Assembly: GCF_037890675.1 (NCBI RefSeq)
Contig: NZ_CP149574.1
Location: forward strand, 1,302,001 to 1,366,000
Source: Methylovirgula sp. 4M-Z18
GTDB taxonomy: Bacteria > Pseudomonadota > Alphaproteobacteria > Rhizobiales > Beijerinckiaceae
Reading direction: 5' to 3'
Length of the DNA: 64,000 bases
Part shown: piece after piece, positions 25,434 through 36,404 of the stretch
Numbering within the stretch: the stretch's first letter is position 1
Layout: each line of letters begins with the position of its first letter
The notes under the pieces: generated by a model
The model's database searches: none
What the model saw: only the letters and a program-made list of their open reading frames with translations
Told to the model about the DNA's origin: nothing
Position numbers and translations under genes: made by a program

Positions 25434-25553
25434 ATGAGTCAGGGGACGGACGCGCGAGGGAGCGAAAACCTCTCCTCAACTTCAAAACTGTCGAATATCG
25501 GCTGCGGCGGAACTTGCGGGAGAGCGATGGGGAGACATATGAAAATTTTTTGA
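25434..25553 (+). CDS. Possible 39-residue SOS-induced peptide
   Basis: The first reading frame after the LexA-controlled promoter. ATG 25434 is preceded by AAGGAA (25418-25423, 10-base spacing) and the frame ends at TGA 25551-25553. The product begins MSQGTDARGSENLSS, contains two Cys in GCGGTCG and ends HMKIF; there is no membrane helix and no family recognised. It may be a real short peptide, the head of a deleted gene, or chance. The rest of the interval to 25734 is AT-rich around 25540-25600 and shows no other convincing gene. Confidence 0.35.
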   Translation: MSQGTDARGSENLSSTSKLSNIGCGGTCGRAMGRHMKIF

Positions 25554-25734
25554 AATCAAACTAATAGGACGAATATTTATTATTATTCAATATGTTAAAG
25601 TGGTATCTGGACGGAAATAGGGCGTTTCAAACGCTAGATGGAAGCACAGCAGCGATTTCGGGGAGACGTAAAGGACCGCGACCGGGACGGTCGCTGTCCT
25701 GTGCGATTCCGCTCAAAAACAACATGCTCGAAGG

Positions 25735-26433
25735 TCACAGCCCCAACTCGACCCCGAACGCCTGGTGCAGGGCACCATGACCGATGGGGGTGATGTCGAG
25801 GGCCCGGTTGCCGTTCTGGCGGCGGACCCAGCCTTTTTCGAGGCAATGGTCGCAAATCGCCTGGCCGAGCCGTCCGGCCAGATGCGGCCGGCGCTCGCTC
25901 CAATCGAGGCAAGGCCGGCACAGGGGGCGGGTGCTTTTGCTCGCGGCTTCCGGCAGGCGCAGGCCGATCGCGTCGAACAGTGCGAAACCGCGCTCGGTGA
26001 TCAAACCGGCCTCGTCGTTCAAGCGGATGGCGCCGGCCTCTTGCAAGCCGGTGGCAATGGCGACGCCGAGCCGGCCGGCGATATGGTCGTAGCAGGAGCG
26101 TGCCCGGCGCATCGCGGCATCACGCGGGCCAGTAACGACCTTGCGCGGCCGCGCGGCCGGCGGCGACAATTCCATCAGCCCTTCCAGCATATGCGCCACT
26201 TTCGCCGAACTGAGCCGATGATAGCGATGCCGGCCTTGGGCCTCAGCTTTCAGGAGCTGGGCGGCGGTGAGTTTGGCGAGATGGGAGCTCGCCGTCTGCG
26301 GCGTGATATTGGCGCTTGCCGCCAGTTCGGTGGCGGTCAGCGCGCGTCCGTCCATCAGCGCCAAGAGCATGGCGGCGCGGGCCGGATCGCCCACCAGGGC
26401 GGCGATTTCGGCAAGTTGGTTCGCATGGGTCAT
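25735..26433 (-). CDS. ArsR-family regulator with C-terminal Cys-containing domain
   Basis: 232 residues. The N-terminal winged helix (GDPARAAMLLALMDGRALTATELAASANITPQTASSHLAKL) is standard ArsR. The longer C-terminal part contains CRPCLDWSERRPHLAGRLGQAICDHCLEKGW, with CxxC pairs spaced like a metal or zinc site, a layout of the larger ArsR proteins that sit next to MFS exporters. It is divergent from the MFS gene at 26554 and probably represses it. Confidence 0.85.
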   Translation of the reverse strand: MTHANQLAEIAALVGDPARAAMLLALMDGRALTATELAASANITPQTASSHLAKLTAAQLLKAEAQGRHRYHRLSSAKVAHMLEGLMELSPPAARPRKVVTGPRDAAMRRARSCYDHIAGRLGVAIATGLQEAGAIRLNDEAGLITERGFALFDAIGLRLPEAASKSTRPLCRPCLDWSERRPHLAGRLGQAICDHCLEKGWVRRQNGNRALDITPIGHGALHQAFGVELGL

Positions 26434-26553
26434 GAAAGCCTCCTAACCGGTTCAGCATAGCGCCCGCCCACCGCCGACGTTTCGATGGCCATCGTAACAT
26501 CCGCCCGCCAAACGCGGCAAGTTTCCGTTCGTTTCAGTTCAGGAGGCTTGAAC

Positions 26554-27840
26554 ATGATTGTACCGGTCGGTCAGCGGCCCTTCTTCGGCCGGCGCGTCGT
26601 CGGCGCCGCTTTCATCATGGCGATTTTCGGCTGGGGCTTCGGCTTTTACGGACCGCCGATCTTCATGCAGGCGGTGCTGGAGCGGACCCAATGGTCGGTG
26701 GGATTCGTCTCCGCCGCCGTCACCCTGCATTTCCTGTTCGGCGCCCTGGTGGTGGCCCGCCTGCCGCAGCTCCATGCGCGGTTCGGCGTGCCGCGTGTCA
26801 CCGTGGCCGGCTCCGCCGCATTGGCGCTCGGCGTGATCGGCTGGGCGCTGGCGCGCGAGCCCTGGCAGGTCCTGCTGGCGGCCCTCATTTCCGGTGCGGG
26901 CTGGGTGACGATGGGCGCCGCGGCGGTGAATGCGGTGATCGCGCCGTGGTTCGTAGCGCGGCGGCCGATCGCGCTTGCGACTGCTTATAACGGAGCGAGT
27001 ATCGGCGGCGTGATCCTATCGCCGCTTTGGGCTTGGGCCATCGCCCGGTTCGGCTTCGGCGTTGCGGCTGTCGTGCTGGGCCTCGTGATGGTGTTTGTCA
27101 TGGTCGTGCTGGCGCGGTCTGTGTTCGCCGTCACGCCGGAAGCCATCGGCCAGCATCCCGACGGCGAGGCCATGCCGCGTGGACCGATGCGCAGCGACGA
27201 TCCGGCGGCCGCGCGCGCCGGCGTGTTCCTGTGGCGCGACAGGCTCTTCCTGACCCTCGCGGTCGGCACGTCGCTTGGTCTCTTCGCGCAAGCGGGCCTC
27301 ATCGCGCATCTTTATTCCGTCCTGGTCACGCCGCTCGGCAATCAGGGAGCGAGCCTAGCGATGGGCCTTGCGACTGCCTGCGCCATTGCCGGGCGGATCG
27401 TGGTTGGCCGCCTCATGCCGCCAGGAACCGACCGCCGCCTCGTGTCCTGCGTGTGCTATGGCGTGCAGGTGGCGGGCTCGCTGCTGCTTCTGTGCTCTGC
27501 GGGGTCCCATATCGCGCTGCTGCTCTTCGGCGTCGTTCTGTTCGGCTCGGGGATCGGCAATGCCACCTCGCTGCCGCCGCTGATCGCGCAAACGGAATTT
27601 GCCAAGGCCGACGTGCAGCGCGTCGTCGCCCTCAATGTCGCGATCAGCCAGGCAACTTACGCGCTCGCCCCCGCAGCTTTCGGCTTGCTGCGCATGTCGC
27701 TGCCCGCAGGAAATACGGGACTGATGTTCGCGGTTGCAGCGGCCATTCAGCTTGCCGCGATCGGCTGCTTCTTCCTCGGCCGCACCCATTCCTCCCCCGT
27801 GCTTGCACAACCCAAAACCCCACAAGGATATGCTCGATGA
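26554..27840 (+). CDS. Major facilitator superfamily transporter
   Basis: 428 residues from ATG 26554, which has a strong AGGAGG site; an upstream frame of 23 residues is not needed. Twelve membrane helices in two halves with a central loop (about 190-225, GQHPDGEAMPRGPMRSDDPAAAR). Helix pattern AFIMAIFGWGFGFYGPPIF at the start. Substrate unknown; divergent control by the ArsR-type protein suggests export of a toxic compound. Its stop overlaps the next ATG by 4 bases. Confidence 0.87.
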   Translation: MIVPVGQRPFFGRRVVGAAFIMAIFGWGFGFYGPPIFMQAVLERTQWSVGFVSAAVTLHFLFGALVVARLPQLHARFGVPRVTVAGSAALALGVIGWALAREPWQVLLAALISGAGWVTMGAAAVNAVIAPWFVARRPIALATAYNGASIGGVILSPLWAWAIARFGFGVAAVVLGLVMVFVMVVLARSVFAVTPEAIGQHPDGEAMPRGPMRSDDPAAARAGVFLWRDRLFLTLAVGTSLGLFAQAGLIAHLYSVLVTPLGNQGASLAMGLATACAIAGRIVVGRLMPPGTDRRLVSCVCYGVQVAGSLLLLCSAGSHIALLLFGVVLFGSGIGNATSLPPLIAQTEFAKADVQRVVALNVAISQATYALAPAAFGLLRMSLPAGNTGLMFAVAAAIQLAAIGCFFLGRTHSSPVLAQPKTPQGYAR

Positions 27841-28487
27841 ATATCAATGTCCGCACGCGACCGGCGCCAAGCCATATCGAAATCCACCCCTCCGTGCTCT
27901 ATGTCGGCACGCCGATCGTTCTGATGACCACCTGCAATGCGGATGGCAGCGCCAATATCACGCCGATGTCCTCGGCTTGGGCCTTAAGCGACCGGATGGT
28001 GCTGGGCTTGCAGGCGGCGGGGCAGGGCGCAGCGAATGTGTTGCGCACGCGGGAATGCGTCCTGAATTTTCCCTCGGCGGAATTGTGGCCGCAGGTCGAG
28101 AACATCGCCCACACAACCGGGCGAGATCCGGTTCCGAATTTCAAGGCGGCGATCGGTTTCGTTCATTGCGCCGACAAATTCGCGCTCGGTAATTTTACGG
28201 CGCAGCCCTCTCGATGCGTGATGCCGCCGCGGATCGTTGAATGTCCGCTGCAGATGGAAGCCAAGCTCGTCGCAGCGCATGAACTCGGCCAGGATGTGGA
28301 CGCGCCGGCAGGCCCGGCTTTGTTGAGCCTTGAAGTGCGCGTGCTGAAAGTGCACGCGTTGCCATCGATCGTCGTGCCCGGTACCAACCACGTCGATACG
28401 GCGCAATGGCATCCGCTATTTTACGTGTTCCGCCATTATTTCAGCGTCGGCCCGGACCTCGGCAAGACGTTCCGGGCGGAAATTTGA
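27837..28487 (+). CDS. Flavin reductase-like FMN-binding protein
   Basis: 216 residues from ATG 27837. A split-barrel FMN fold is indicated by PSVLYVGTPIVLMTTCNADGSANITPMSSAWALSDRMVLG at the start and a family-like end (WHPLFYVFRHYFSVG). It probably binds FMN and either supplies reduced flavin to a partner or acts as an oxidoreductase. The ATG overlaps the MFS stop (ATGA), so the two proteins should be made together and probably act on the same compound. Confidence 0.8.
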   Translation: MNINVRTRPAPSHIEIHPSVLYVGTPIVLMTTCNADGSANITPMSSAWALSDRMVLGLQAAGQGAANVLRTRECVLNFPSAELWPQVENIAHTTGRDPVPNFKAAIGFVHCADKFALGNFTAQPSRCVMPPRIVECPLQMEAKLVAAHELGQDVDAPAGPALLSLEVRVLKVHALPSIVVPGTNHVDTAQWHPLFYVFRHYFSVGPDLGKTFRAEI

Positions 28488-28712
28488 TTGCTGGTATTCG
28501 GTTGACGCCGCGAACAACAATTCTTTTTGGAGCGGCATCCATCGGGTGTAATATGAGGCGTCCGGTTCAAAATCGCGGGGGCAATGGGGCCGGCGACCCG
28601 ACGCACCTTTCCCGACATCAATATGCCCGTCTTATGCAGCTCAGGCAGCCGCAGGCAAACATTCCTCAAGGTCAGACCGTCATGCGGCGCTTAACCAATA
28701 GGGGGATCGACA

Positions 28713-29198
28713 ATGGGCACGCAACTTCATTTCATCGGCATGACGTGTTTGTCAGCTGGGCTTGCGGTCATGACCGGCGGGACGTCGCCCGCCCGGGCGC
28801 AAGTTCTCGGTCTGACCTGTGGCACCGAATACACCGACAATCGGCCCAACCGCTGTAACTGGCAGGCGGACGGCAAGGTCGTTTCGGGCGTGTCGTCGTG
28901 CCGCCTCACCGATGACCCAACCGTGGCGATTTATACCAATTGCCGCGGCGAAGAAGAGAAGGTGAAAATCATTGGCGGACTCACCGCCTGCTGCACCAGC
29001 TATTCGGGCTGCACGCCGCGCAAGCCCGAGCCGCAATATGTGGCGGCTTGCGCTGCCGGCACCAACCGCATCATGCGCGCGCCGGGCGCCGTTCGGATCA
29101 TCGAGGAGGGCGGCAGTGGGTTGCCGTTCGGTATCGGCATTGGCATCGGCGGCCATCGCTGGTTCCGGCGCCGGCCAGATGAAAACCGTGGGGAATAA
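28713..29198 (+). CDS. Secreted Cys-rich hypothetical protein
   Basis: 161 residues, no family recognised. An export signal (FIGMTCLSAGLAVMTGG.. ending SPARA) is followed by a domain with eight Cys residues in pairs (LTCGTEY, NRCNW, SSCRLT, TNCRG, TACCTSYSGC, AAC), which suggests a disulfide-bonded periplasmic protein. The C-terminus is a Gly/Ile repeat (GIGIGIGGHRW) with a basic end. The 225 bases before it hold nothing recognised. Confidence 0.6.
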   Translation: MGTQLHFIGMTCLSAGLAVMTGGTSPARAQVLGLTCGTEYTDNRPNRCNWQADGKVVSGVSSCRLTDDPTVAIYTNCRGEEEKVKIIGGLTACCTSYSGCTPRKPEPQYVAACAAGTNRIMRAPGAVRIIEEGGSGLPFGIGIGIGGHRWFRRRPDENRGE

Positions 29199-29324
29199 GG
29201 CGCGAGATCCGCCTGCGAAAAGCAATACCGGGTGCGGCGCGGGGCTATGGCGGTAGCGCCCCCTTTGCCTCGCCCATCTCCCCATGCATAGTGTGTCGCA
29301 ACCTCTCCGAATCAGCGACCACCC

Positions 29325-29963
29325 ATGAACCGACGCGATCTGCTGCGATATTTCACGGCCTGGGGCTTTGCCGGCGAATGTGTCTCCTTCCTTGGCCGGC
29401 CGGCCCATGCCGCGCCGGGCGGCGCCGACGTCACGACGGTGCTGCACGATCCTGACTCGCCGCAGGGCGGCAATCCGAAGGGCGATGTGACCATTGTCGT
29501 CTATTTCGATTACAATTGTCCGTTCTGCAAAAAGTCGATGCGCGACATGAAGCGGTTCGTCGCGCAAGACCGCAAGGTCCGGATCGTCTACAAGGATTGG
29601 CCGATCCTTGCGCCGTCCTCGATGACGGGCGCCAAGCTGGCGCTGGCGGCGAAATATCAAGGTAAATACCAGGTTGTTCACGATGCGCTGATGGCGATCC
29701 CGCATGGCGACGCGTCCGAGGACGAGATGCGCGAAGCCGCGGCGGCCTCCGGCGTTAACATGGCGCGGCTTGCCGCCGACGTCGAAAAGCACAATGACGC
29801 GATCACCGCGCTGCTGCAACGCAATGCCGCGCAGGCGCAGGTCCTGGATTTGCCGGGCACGCCCGTCTATCTGATCGGCCCGCTCAAAATCGCATTGGCG
29901 CTCGAATACGACGGTTTTGCCCAGGCGACCGCCGACGCGCGCGCAGAGTTGCGCAAGCGGTAA
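29325..29963 (+). CDS. DsbA-family thioredoxin-fold protein with Tat-like signal (copy 1)
   Basis: 212 residues. The N-terminus MNRRDLLRYFTAWGFAG has a twin-arginine pattern. The active site is NCPFCKK (C65, C68), and the cis-Pro loop is LPGTPVYLIGP. The helical insert (GAKLALAAKYQGKYQVVHDALMAIPHG) is that of DsbA-like/27-kDa outer-membrane-protein-type oxidoreductases. It should act on periplasmic disulfides. A paralogue of the same length begins 116 bases downstream. Confidence 0.88.
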   Translation: MNRRDLLRYFTAWGFAGECVSFLGRPAHAAPGGADVTTVLHDPDSPQGGNPKGDVTIVVYFDYNCPFCKKSMRDMKRFVAQDRKVRIVYKDWPILAPSSMTGAKLALAAKYQGKYQVVHDALMAIPHGDASEDEMREAAAASGVNMARLAADVEKHNDAITALLQRNAAQAQVLDLPGTPVYLIGPLKIALALEYDGFAQATADARAELRKR

Positions 29964-30079
29964 CGCTCCTTGTTGAAATGGATTGACGACCGCATGGCTG
30001 CACTGCTTGCGCCGCCTTTGTTTTGCCCCTCTCGTCCGTGACATAGTGCGCGCCAATTTCGAGTGATGGGCGAATACTG

Positions 30080-30718
30080 ATGAACCGACGCGATATGCTG
30101 CGATATTCCACGGCCTGGGGCCTCGCCGGCGGGCTCATTGCGCTCTTTGATCAGCCGGTGCGCGCCGCTCCGGGCGTCGTGGATGTCAATGCGGTGTTGA
30201 ACGATCCCGAGTCGCCGTTGGGCGGCAATCCAAAGGGCGACGTGACGATCGTCGTCTATTTCGATTACAATTGCCCCTACTGCAAAAAGTCGATGCCGGA
30301 CATGAACCGATTCGTCGCGCAGGACGGCAAGATCCGTGTCGTCTACAAGGATTGGCCGATCCTGGCGCCGTCCTCCATCACCGGCGCCAAGCTGGCGTTG
30401 GCGGCGAAATACCAAGGCAAATACATGGCCGTCCACGATGCACTGATGGCCATTCCGCATGGACACGTCACAGACGACGAGATGCACGAGGCGGCCGCCG
30501 CCTCCGGTGTCGACATGACCCAGCTTGCCGCGGACGCGGAAAAGCAGAACGACGCCATCACCGCGCTGCTGAAACGCAATGCCGAGCAGGCGGATGCCAT
30601 GGGCCTGCCCGGCACGCCGGTCTATCTCATCGGCCCGTTCAAAATGGCGTCAGCGCTGGACTATGATGGTTTCGCTCAGGTGGTCTCCGACACGCGGGAC
30701 CAATTGCGCAAGCGGTAG
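30080..30718 (+). CDS. DsbA-family thioredoxin-fold protein with Tat-like signal (copy 2)
   Basis: 212 residues, ungapped against copy 1 and about three-quarters identical by eye. Tat-like start MNRRDMLRYSTAWG, active site NCPYCKK (C65, C68; Tyr instead of Phe between), cis-Pro loop LPGTPVYLIGP. Differences cluster in the signal peptide, residues 150-160 and the C-terminus. The tandem pair is a recent duplication; the differing CxxC dipeptide may tune redox potential. Confidence 0.88.
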   Translation: MNRRDMLRYSTAWGLAGGLIALFDQPVRAAPGVVDVNAVLNDPESPLGGNPKGDVTIVVYFDYNCPYCKKSMPDMNRFVAQDGKIRVVYKDWPILAPSSITGAKLALAAKYQGKYMAVHDALMAIPHGHVTDDEMHEAAAASGVDMTQLAADAEKQNDAITALLKRNAEQADAMGLPGTPVYLIGPFKMASALDYDGFAQVVSDTRDQLRKR

Positions 30719-30724
30719 CTCGTT

Positions 30725-31123
30725 TCATTGGAACGGATTGACAATCTGTAGGCGTTTGCCGACCGTCATTCCATTCTGCATATCTTCGGACCATAACGTT
30801 TCGCACTCGGCTAGGAGGGCGGCAGCGACGATCATTGCGTCATAGGTCGAAAAGCCATGACGCTCGGCAAGGGCCAGGCCGCTTTCGTGCGTTTCGAGGG
30901 TGAGGGGCTGCACGACAAGAAGGCCACGGAACGCCTCCAAAAAGTCGCGTGTCTCTAGCCAGGTGAGGCCCATCTTGCGACGTGTGACATTGGCGATTTC
31001 GTTCAGCACCTGGACGCTGATCGTACCACCTTGGCGAAGCAGGTCCTCGACCTTTTCGGCCTTCGCCCGGTCGGCCCCGGCAAGATACAGCAACACGTTG
31101 GTATCGTAGAAATTACCGGCCAT
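30725..31123 (-). CDS. vapC: VapC-type PIN-domain toxin
   Basis: 132 residues. PIN-domain acidic residues are visible: Asp in FYDTNVLLYL, Glu in LNEIANVT and Asp in FSTYDAMIVAAAL with the following SEDMQNG. These coordinate metal for RNA cleavage. The start overlaps the antitoxin gene by 11 bases. Convergent with the second dsbA-like gene, whose stop lies 6 bases away. Confidence 0.88.
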   Translation of the reverse strand: MAGNFYDTNVLLYLAGADRAKAEKVEDLLRQGGTISVQVLNEIANVTRRKMGLTWLETRDFLEAFRGLLVVQPLTLETHESGLALAERHGFSTYDAMIVAAALLAECETLWSEDMQNGMTVGKRLQIVNPFQ

Positions 31124-31343
31124 CCGCCTCGTCCCGGTCGAATTTGAAGTCGGCTGGGAGGCGGCCCCTGAAGGTAGACAGACGCTTGATCAAGTCTTCG
31201 CGGTTCGGCTTGCGGGCGATACCAAAATCACGGGGACCGGCGACGTGGATGTCGATTTCATCGCCCTCCCTGAGACCGAGAAGCTCGGTGACGGCGGCGG
31301 GGATGCGGATGGCGAGACTGTTGCCCCATTTTGCGACCTGCAT
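31113..31343 (-). CDS. vapB: VapB/AbrB-type antitoxin
   Basis: 76 residues with an N-terminal swapped-hairpin DNA-binding domain (MQVAKWGNSLAIRIPAAVTELLGLREGD) of the SpoVT/AbrB (MazE-like) type and a charged C-terminus that should mask VapC. It is first in the operon and sits just downstream of an inverted repeat expected to be its own operator. Confidence 0.9.
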   Translation of the reverse strand: MQVAKWGNSLAIRIPAAVTELLGLREGDEIDIHVAGPRDFGIARKPNREDLIKRLSTFRGRLPADFKFDRDEADGR

Positions 31344-31355
31344 GAGAGCCTCCAG

Positions 31356-31381
31356 GATATACAGTGTCAGGCATGTATATC
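31356..31381 (-). promoter_or_regulatory. Candidate VapB autoregulatory operator
   Basis: A perfect inverted repeat GATATACA (31356-31363) and TGTATATC (31374-31381) with a 10-base spacer, 13 to 38 bases upstream of the vapB ATG. Its position and palindromic form fit binding by VapB dimers. Confidence 0.65.
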
Positions 31382-31416
31382 ATATTTTCAGTGCGACTTT
31401 CAACGTGCTGGTCTCA

Positions 31417-31445
31417 CTTGTGAAAATTCTCCGCTCGCCCCTCGC
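31417..31445 (+). promoter_or_regulatory. Weak candidate heat-shock (RpoH) promoter for clpB
   Basis: CTTGTGA (31417-31423) followed after 14 bases by CCCCTCG (31438-31444) partly resembles the RpoH pattern CTTGAAA/CCCCATNT. It lies about 115 bases before the clpB ATG. The -10 half is poor, so this is only a candidate, supported mainly by the known heat-shock control of clpB. Confidence 0.28.
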
Positions 31446-31560
31446 GAAACCACCACCTCGTTCCTACATCACGTCCGAACGGTCGCCGTCAGGGGCCGAA
31501 ATCGTTTAAGATGACGTACCGGATGCCGCTTCGGGGCATGCGTACGGGCAGGAGGTTTTG

Positions 31561-34191
<2,631 letters not shown>

Positions 34192-34197
34192 GTGTGT

Positions 34198-34430
34198 TCC
34201 CTTCTCCCCGTTTACGGGGAGAAGGTGCCCAGAAGGGACGGATGAGGGGCAGTGCCAATCATGAGCGGCTGGCGAAAACGTTCGTAGTGCAGTGACGGAC
34301 CACCCGTATGCCCCTCATCCGCCATGCAATGAACTTGGGCTTGCCCAAGTTCATCATTCTTGATGATCAAATCGGGTAGACCCGATTTGATTGCATGCCA
34401 CCTTCTCCCCGCATCGCGGGGAGAAGGGTT
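34198..34430. repeat. Composite palindromic intergenic element
   Basis: Four well-formed hairpins lie in 230 bases: CCTTCTCCCCG/CGGGGAGAAGG type at 34198-34225 and again at 34401-34427, TGAACTTGGGC-TT-GCCCAAGTTCA (34330-34353, perfect 11-base arms) and TCAAATCGGGT-AG-ACCCGATTTGA (34367-34390, perfect 11-base arms). GGATGAGGGGCA (34240-34251) can pair with TGCCCCTCATCC (34309-34320). This mosaic of palindromes resembles rhizobial intergenic repeats. It separates the convergent clpB and dehydratase genes and could terminate both. Confidence 0.75.
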
Positions 34431-34448
34431 CTCGCGTCATCCTCGCGA

Positions 34449-36305
34449 CTAATGATTATCCCGCGGCACACCCCGGGTCTGCGCCACACGCTGATATTTC
34501 ACCGCCGGCTTCAGCACCATGCCCTCATCAAACTGGTCGACCATCGCACGCTGGATTTCCTGCCAAGGTGTCTGGCTCGGCGCGTATTTGAAGCCGCCGT
34601 TCTTAGCGAGCTTCTCATAGCGCGCTTTGAGTTCCTCGTCTGAGATCAGGATATTCGCCGAGCGCTTGTTCAGGTCGATGCGCACGCGATCGCCCGTCTT
34701 GATGATCGCCAGACCGCCGCCTGCCGCCGCTTCCGGCGAGGCGTTCAGGATCGACGGCGAGCCGGATGTGCCCGATTGGCGACCGTCGCCGATGCAGGGC
34801 AGGGCCTTGATGCCCTTTCTGATCAGCACCGCCGGGGGCTGCATGTTCACCACTTCCGCGCCGCCGGGATAGCCGATCGGACCGGTGCCGCGAATGAACA
34901 GCATGCAATGCTCGTCGATCTTCAATTTCGGATCGTCGATGCGGTGATGATAATCCTCCGGCCCCTCGAACACGACGGCGCGGCCTTCGAACGCATTGAG
35001 ATCGTCCGGATTCAGCAGATAACGATTGCGGAATTCTTCCGACACGACGGAGAGCTTCATCACCGCATTGTTGAAGAGATTGCCCTTCAGGATCACGAAG
35101 CCTGCATCCTCGCGCATCGGCTTGTCGATCGGGAAGATCACATCGCTGTCTTCCGATTCAAAGCCCTTGCAATTCTTGCCGATCGTCTTGCCGTTCACGG
35201 TCAGCGCGTCCTTGTGGACGAGGTCCTTCTTCATGAGCTCGTTGATGACGGCGGGCAGACCGCCGGCGCGATAATATTCCTCGCCCAGATATTTGCCGGC
35301 CGGCTGCATGTTGACGAGCAGCGGCACCTTGTGGCCGTGGGTCTCCCAGTCCTCGATGTCGAGCGGCACGCCGATGTGCCGGGCAATCGCGTTGATGTGA
35401 ATCGTGGCATTGGTCGAACCGCCGATCGCGCTGTTGATGACGATGGCGTTTTCGAGCGCCTTGCGGGTGATGATGTCGGAGGGTTTCAAATCCTCCCACA
35501 CCATTTCGACGATGCGCTTGCCAGTTTCATAGGCGATCTGGCCACGCTCCTTGTAGGGCGCTGGAATCGCGGCGCTGCCAGGCAGGGTCATGCCGAGCGC
35601 TTCGGCCAGCGCGTTCATGGTCGAGGCGGTGCCCATCGTGTTGCAATGGCCGACGGAGGGGGCGGACGAGCCGACGAATTCGACCATTTCGTCCGTGGTC
35701 AGTTCGCCAGCCGCGACGAGTTCGCGCGCCGTCCACATGGCCATGCCCGAGCCCGAGCGTTGGCCTTTGTACCAACCGTTCAACATCGGGCCGCCGGGGA
35801 GAACGATGGAAGGAATGTTCACGGTCGCTGCCGCCATGACGCAGGCTGGCATGGTCTTGTCGCAGCCCGTGGTGAGCACGACGCCGTCGAGGGGATATCC
35901 GTACAGCGTTTCCACCAGGCCGAGATAGGCAAGGTTGCGGTCGAGCGCCGCGGTCGGGCGCTTGCCGGTCTCCTGGATCGGATGCACCGGAAATTCAAAA
36001 GCGACGCCGCCGGCCGCGGTAATGCCGTCGCGGATGCGCTTCGCGAGATCGAGATGGTGGCGGTTACAGGGCGACAGGTCGGAGCCGGTCTGGGCGATGC
36101 CGATGATCGGCTTGCCAGAGCGCAACTCCTCCGTGGTCAGGCCGAAATTGACGTAGCGTTCGACATAAAGTGCCGTCATGCCGGGATTGTCGGGATTGTC
36201 GAACCAGAGCTGGGAGCGGAGTTTGGGGTTAAAGGCCTTGTGGGGCTTGTCCGCTTTCTTCGTCTTGCCGTCTTTCTTGGCCTTCGGTTTCGTGTCCTTA
36301 CTCAA
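34449..36305 (-). CDS. IlvD/Edd-family dehydratase (sugar-acid or dihydroxy-acid)
   Basis: 618 residues. Iron-sulfur and active-site blocks of the family: [34 protein letters not shown], and [23 protein letters not shown]-terminal [22 protein letters not shown]. The N-terminus with [25 protein letters not shown] is typical of the roughly 600-residue branch annotated as IlvD/Edd family, many of which dehydrate sugar acids such as arabinonate, rather than classical valine-pathway IlvD. A Lys-rich 20-residue leader precedes it. No other branched-chain or sugar genes are adjacent, so the substrate is open. Confidence 0.85.
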   Translation of the reverse strand: MSKDTKPKAKKDGKTKKADKPHKAFNPKLRSQLWFDNPDNPGMTALYVERYVNFGLTTEELRSGKPIIGIAQTGSDLSPCNRHHLDLAKRIRDGITAAGGVAFEFPVHPIQETGKRPTAALDRNLAYLGLVETLYGYPLDGVVLTTGCDKTMPACVMAAATVNIPSIVLPGGPMLNGWYKGQRSGSGMAMWTARELVAAGELTTDEMVEFVGSSAPSVGHCNTMGTASTMNALAEALGMTLPGSAAIPAPYKERGQIAYETGKRIVEMVWEDLKPSDIITRKALENAIVINSAIGGSTNATIHINAIARHIGVPLDIEDWETHGHKVPLLVNMQPAGKYLGEEYYRAGGLPAVINELMKKDLVHKDALTVNGKTIGKNCKGFESEDSDVIFPIDKPMREDAGFVILKGNLFNNAVMKLSVVSEEFRNRYLLNPDDLNAFEGRAVVFEGPEDYHHRIDDPKLKIDEHCMLFIRGTGPIGYPGGAEVVNMQPPAVLIRKGIKALPCIGDGRQSGTSGSPSILNASPEAAAGGGLAIIKTGDRVRIDLNKRSANILISDEELKARYEKLAKNGGFKYAPSQTPWQEIQRAMVDQFDEGMVLKPAVKYQRVAQTRGVPRDNH

Positions 36306-36404
36306 AGCTCATCCTCCAGAGATGCGGGATACGCCGCCTGAACTATGCTAGAATGCTACCAAGTGGAAATGAAAATCAATTGATTCCGGCCTTGCAGCAC
36401 CGCA

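Noticed and set aside
34776-36341. A 521-codon open frame opposite the dehydratase gene
   Set aside because: Antisense to a clear IlvD/Edd gene; no recognisable motif or ribosome site.
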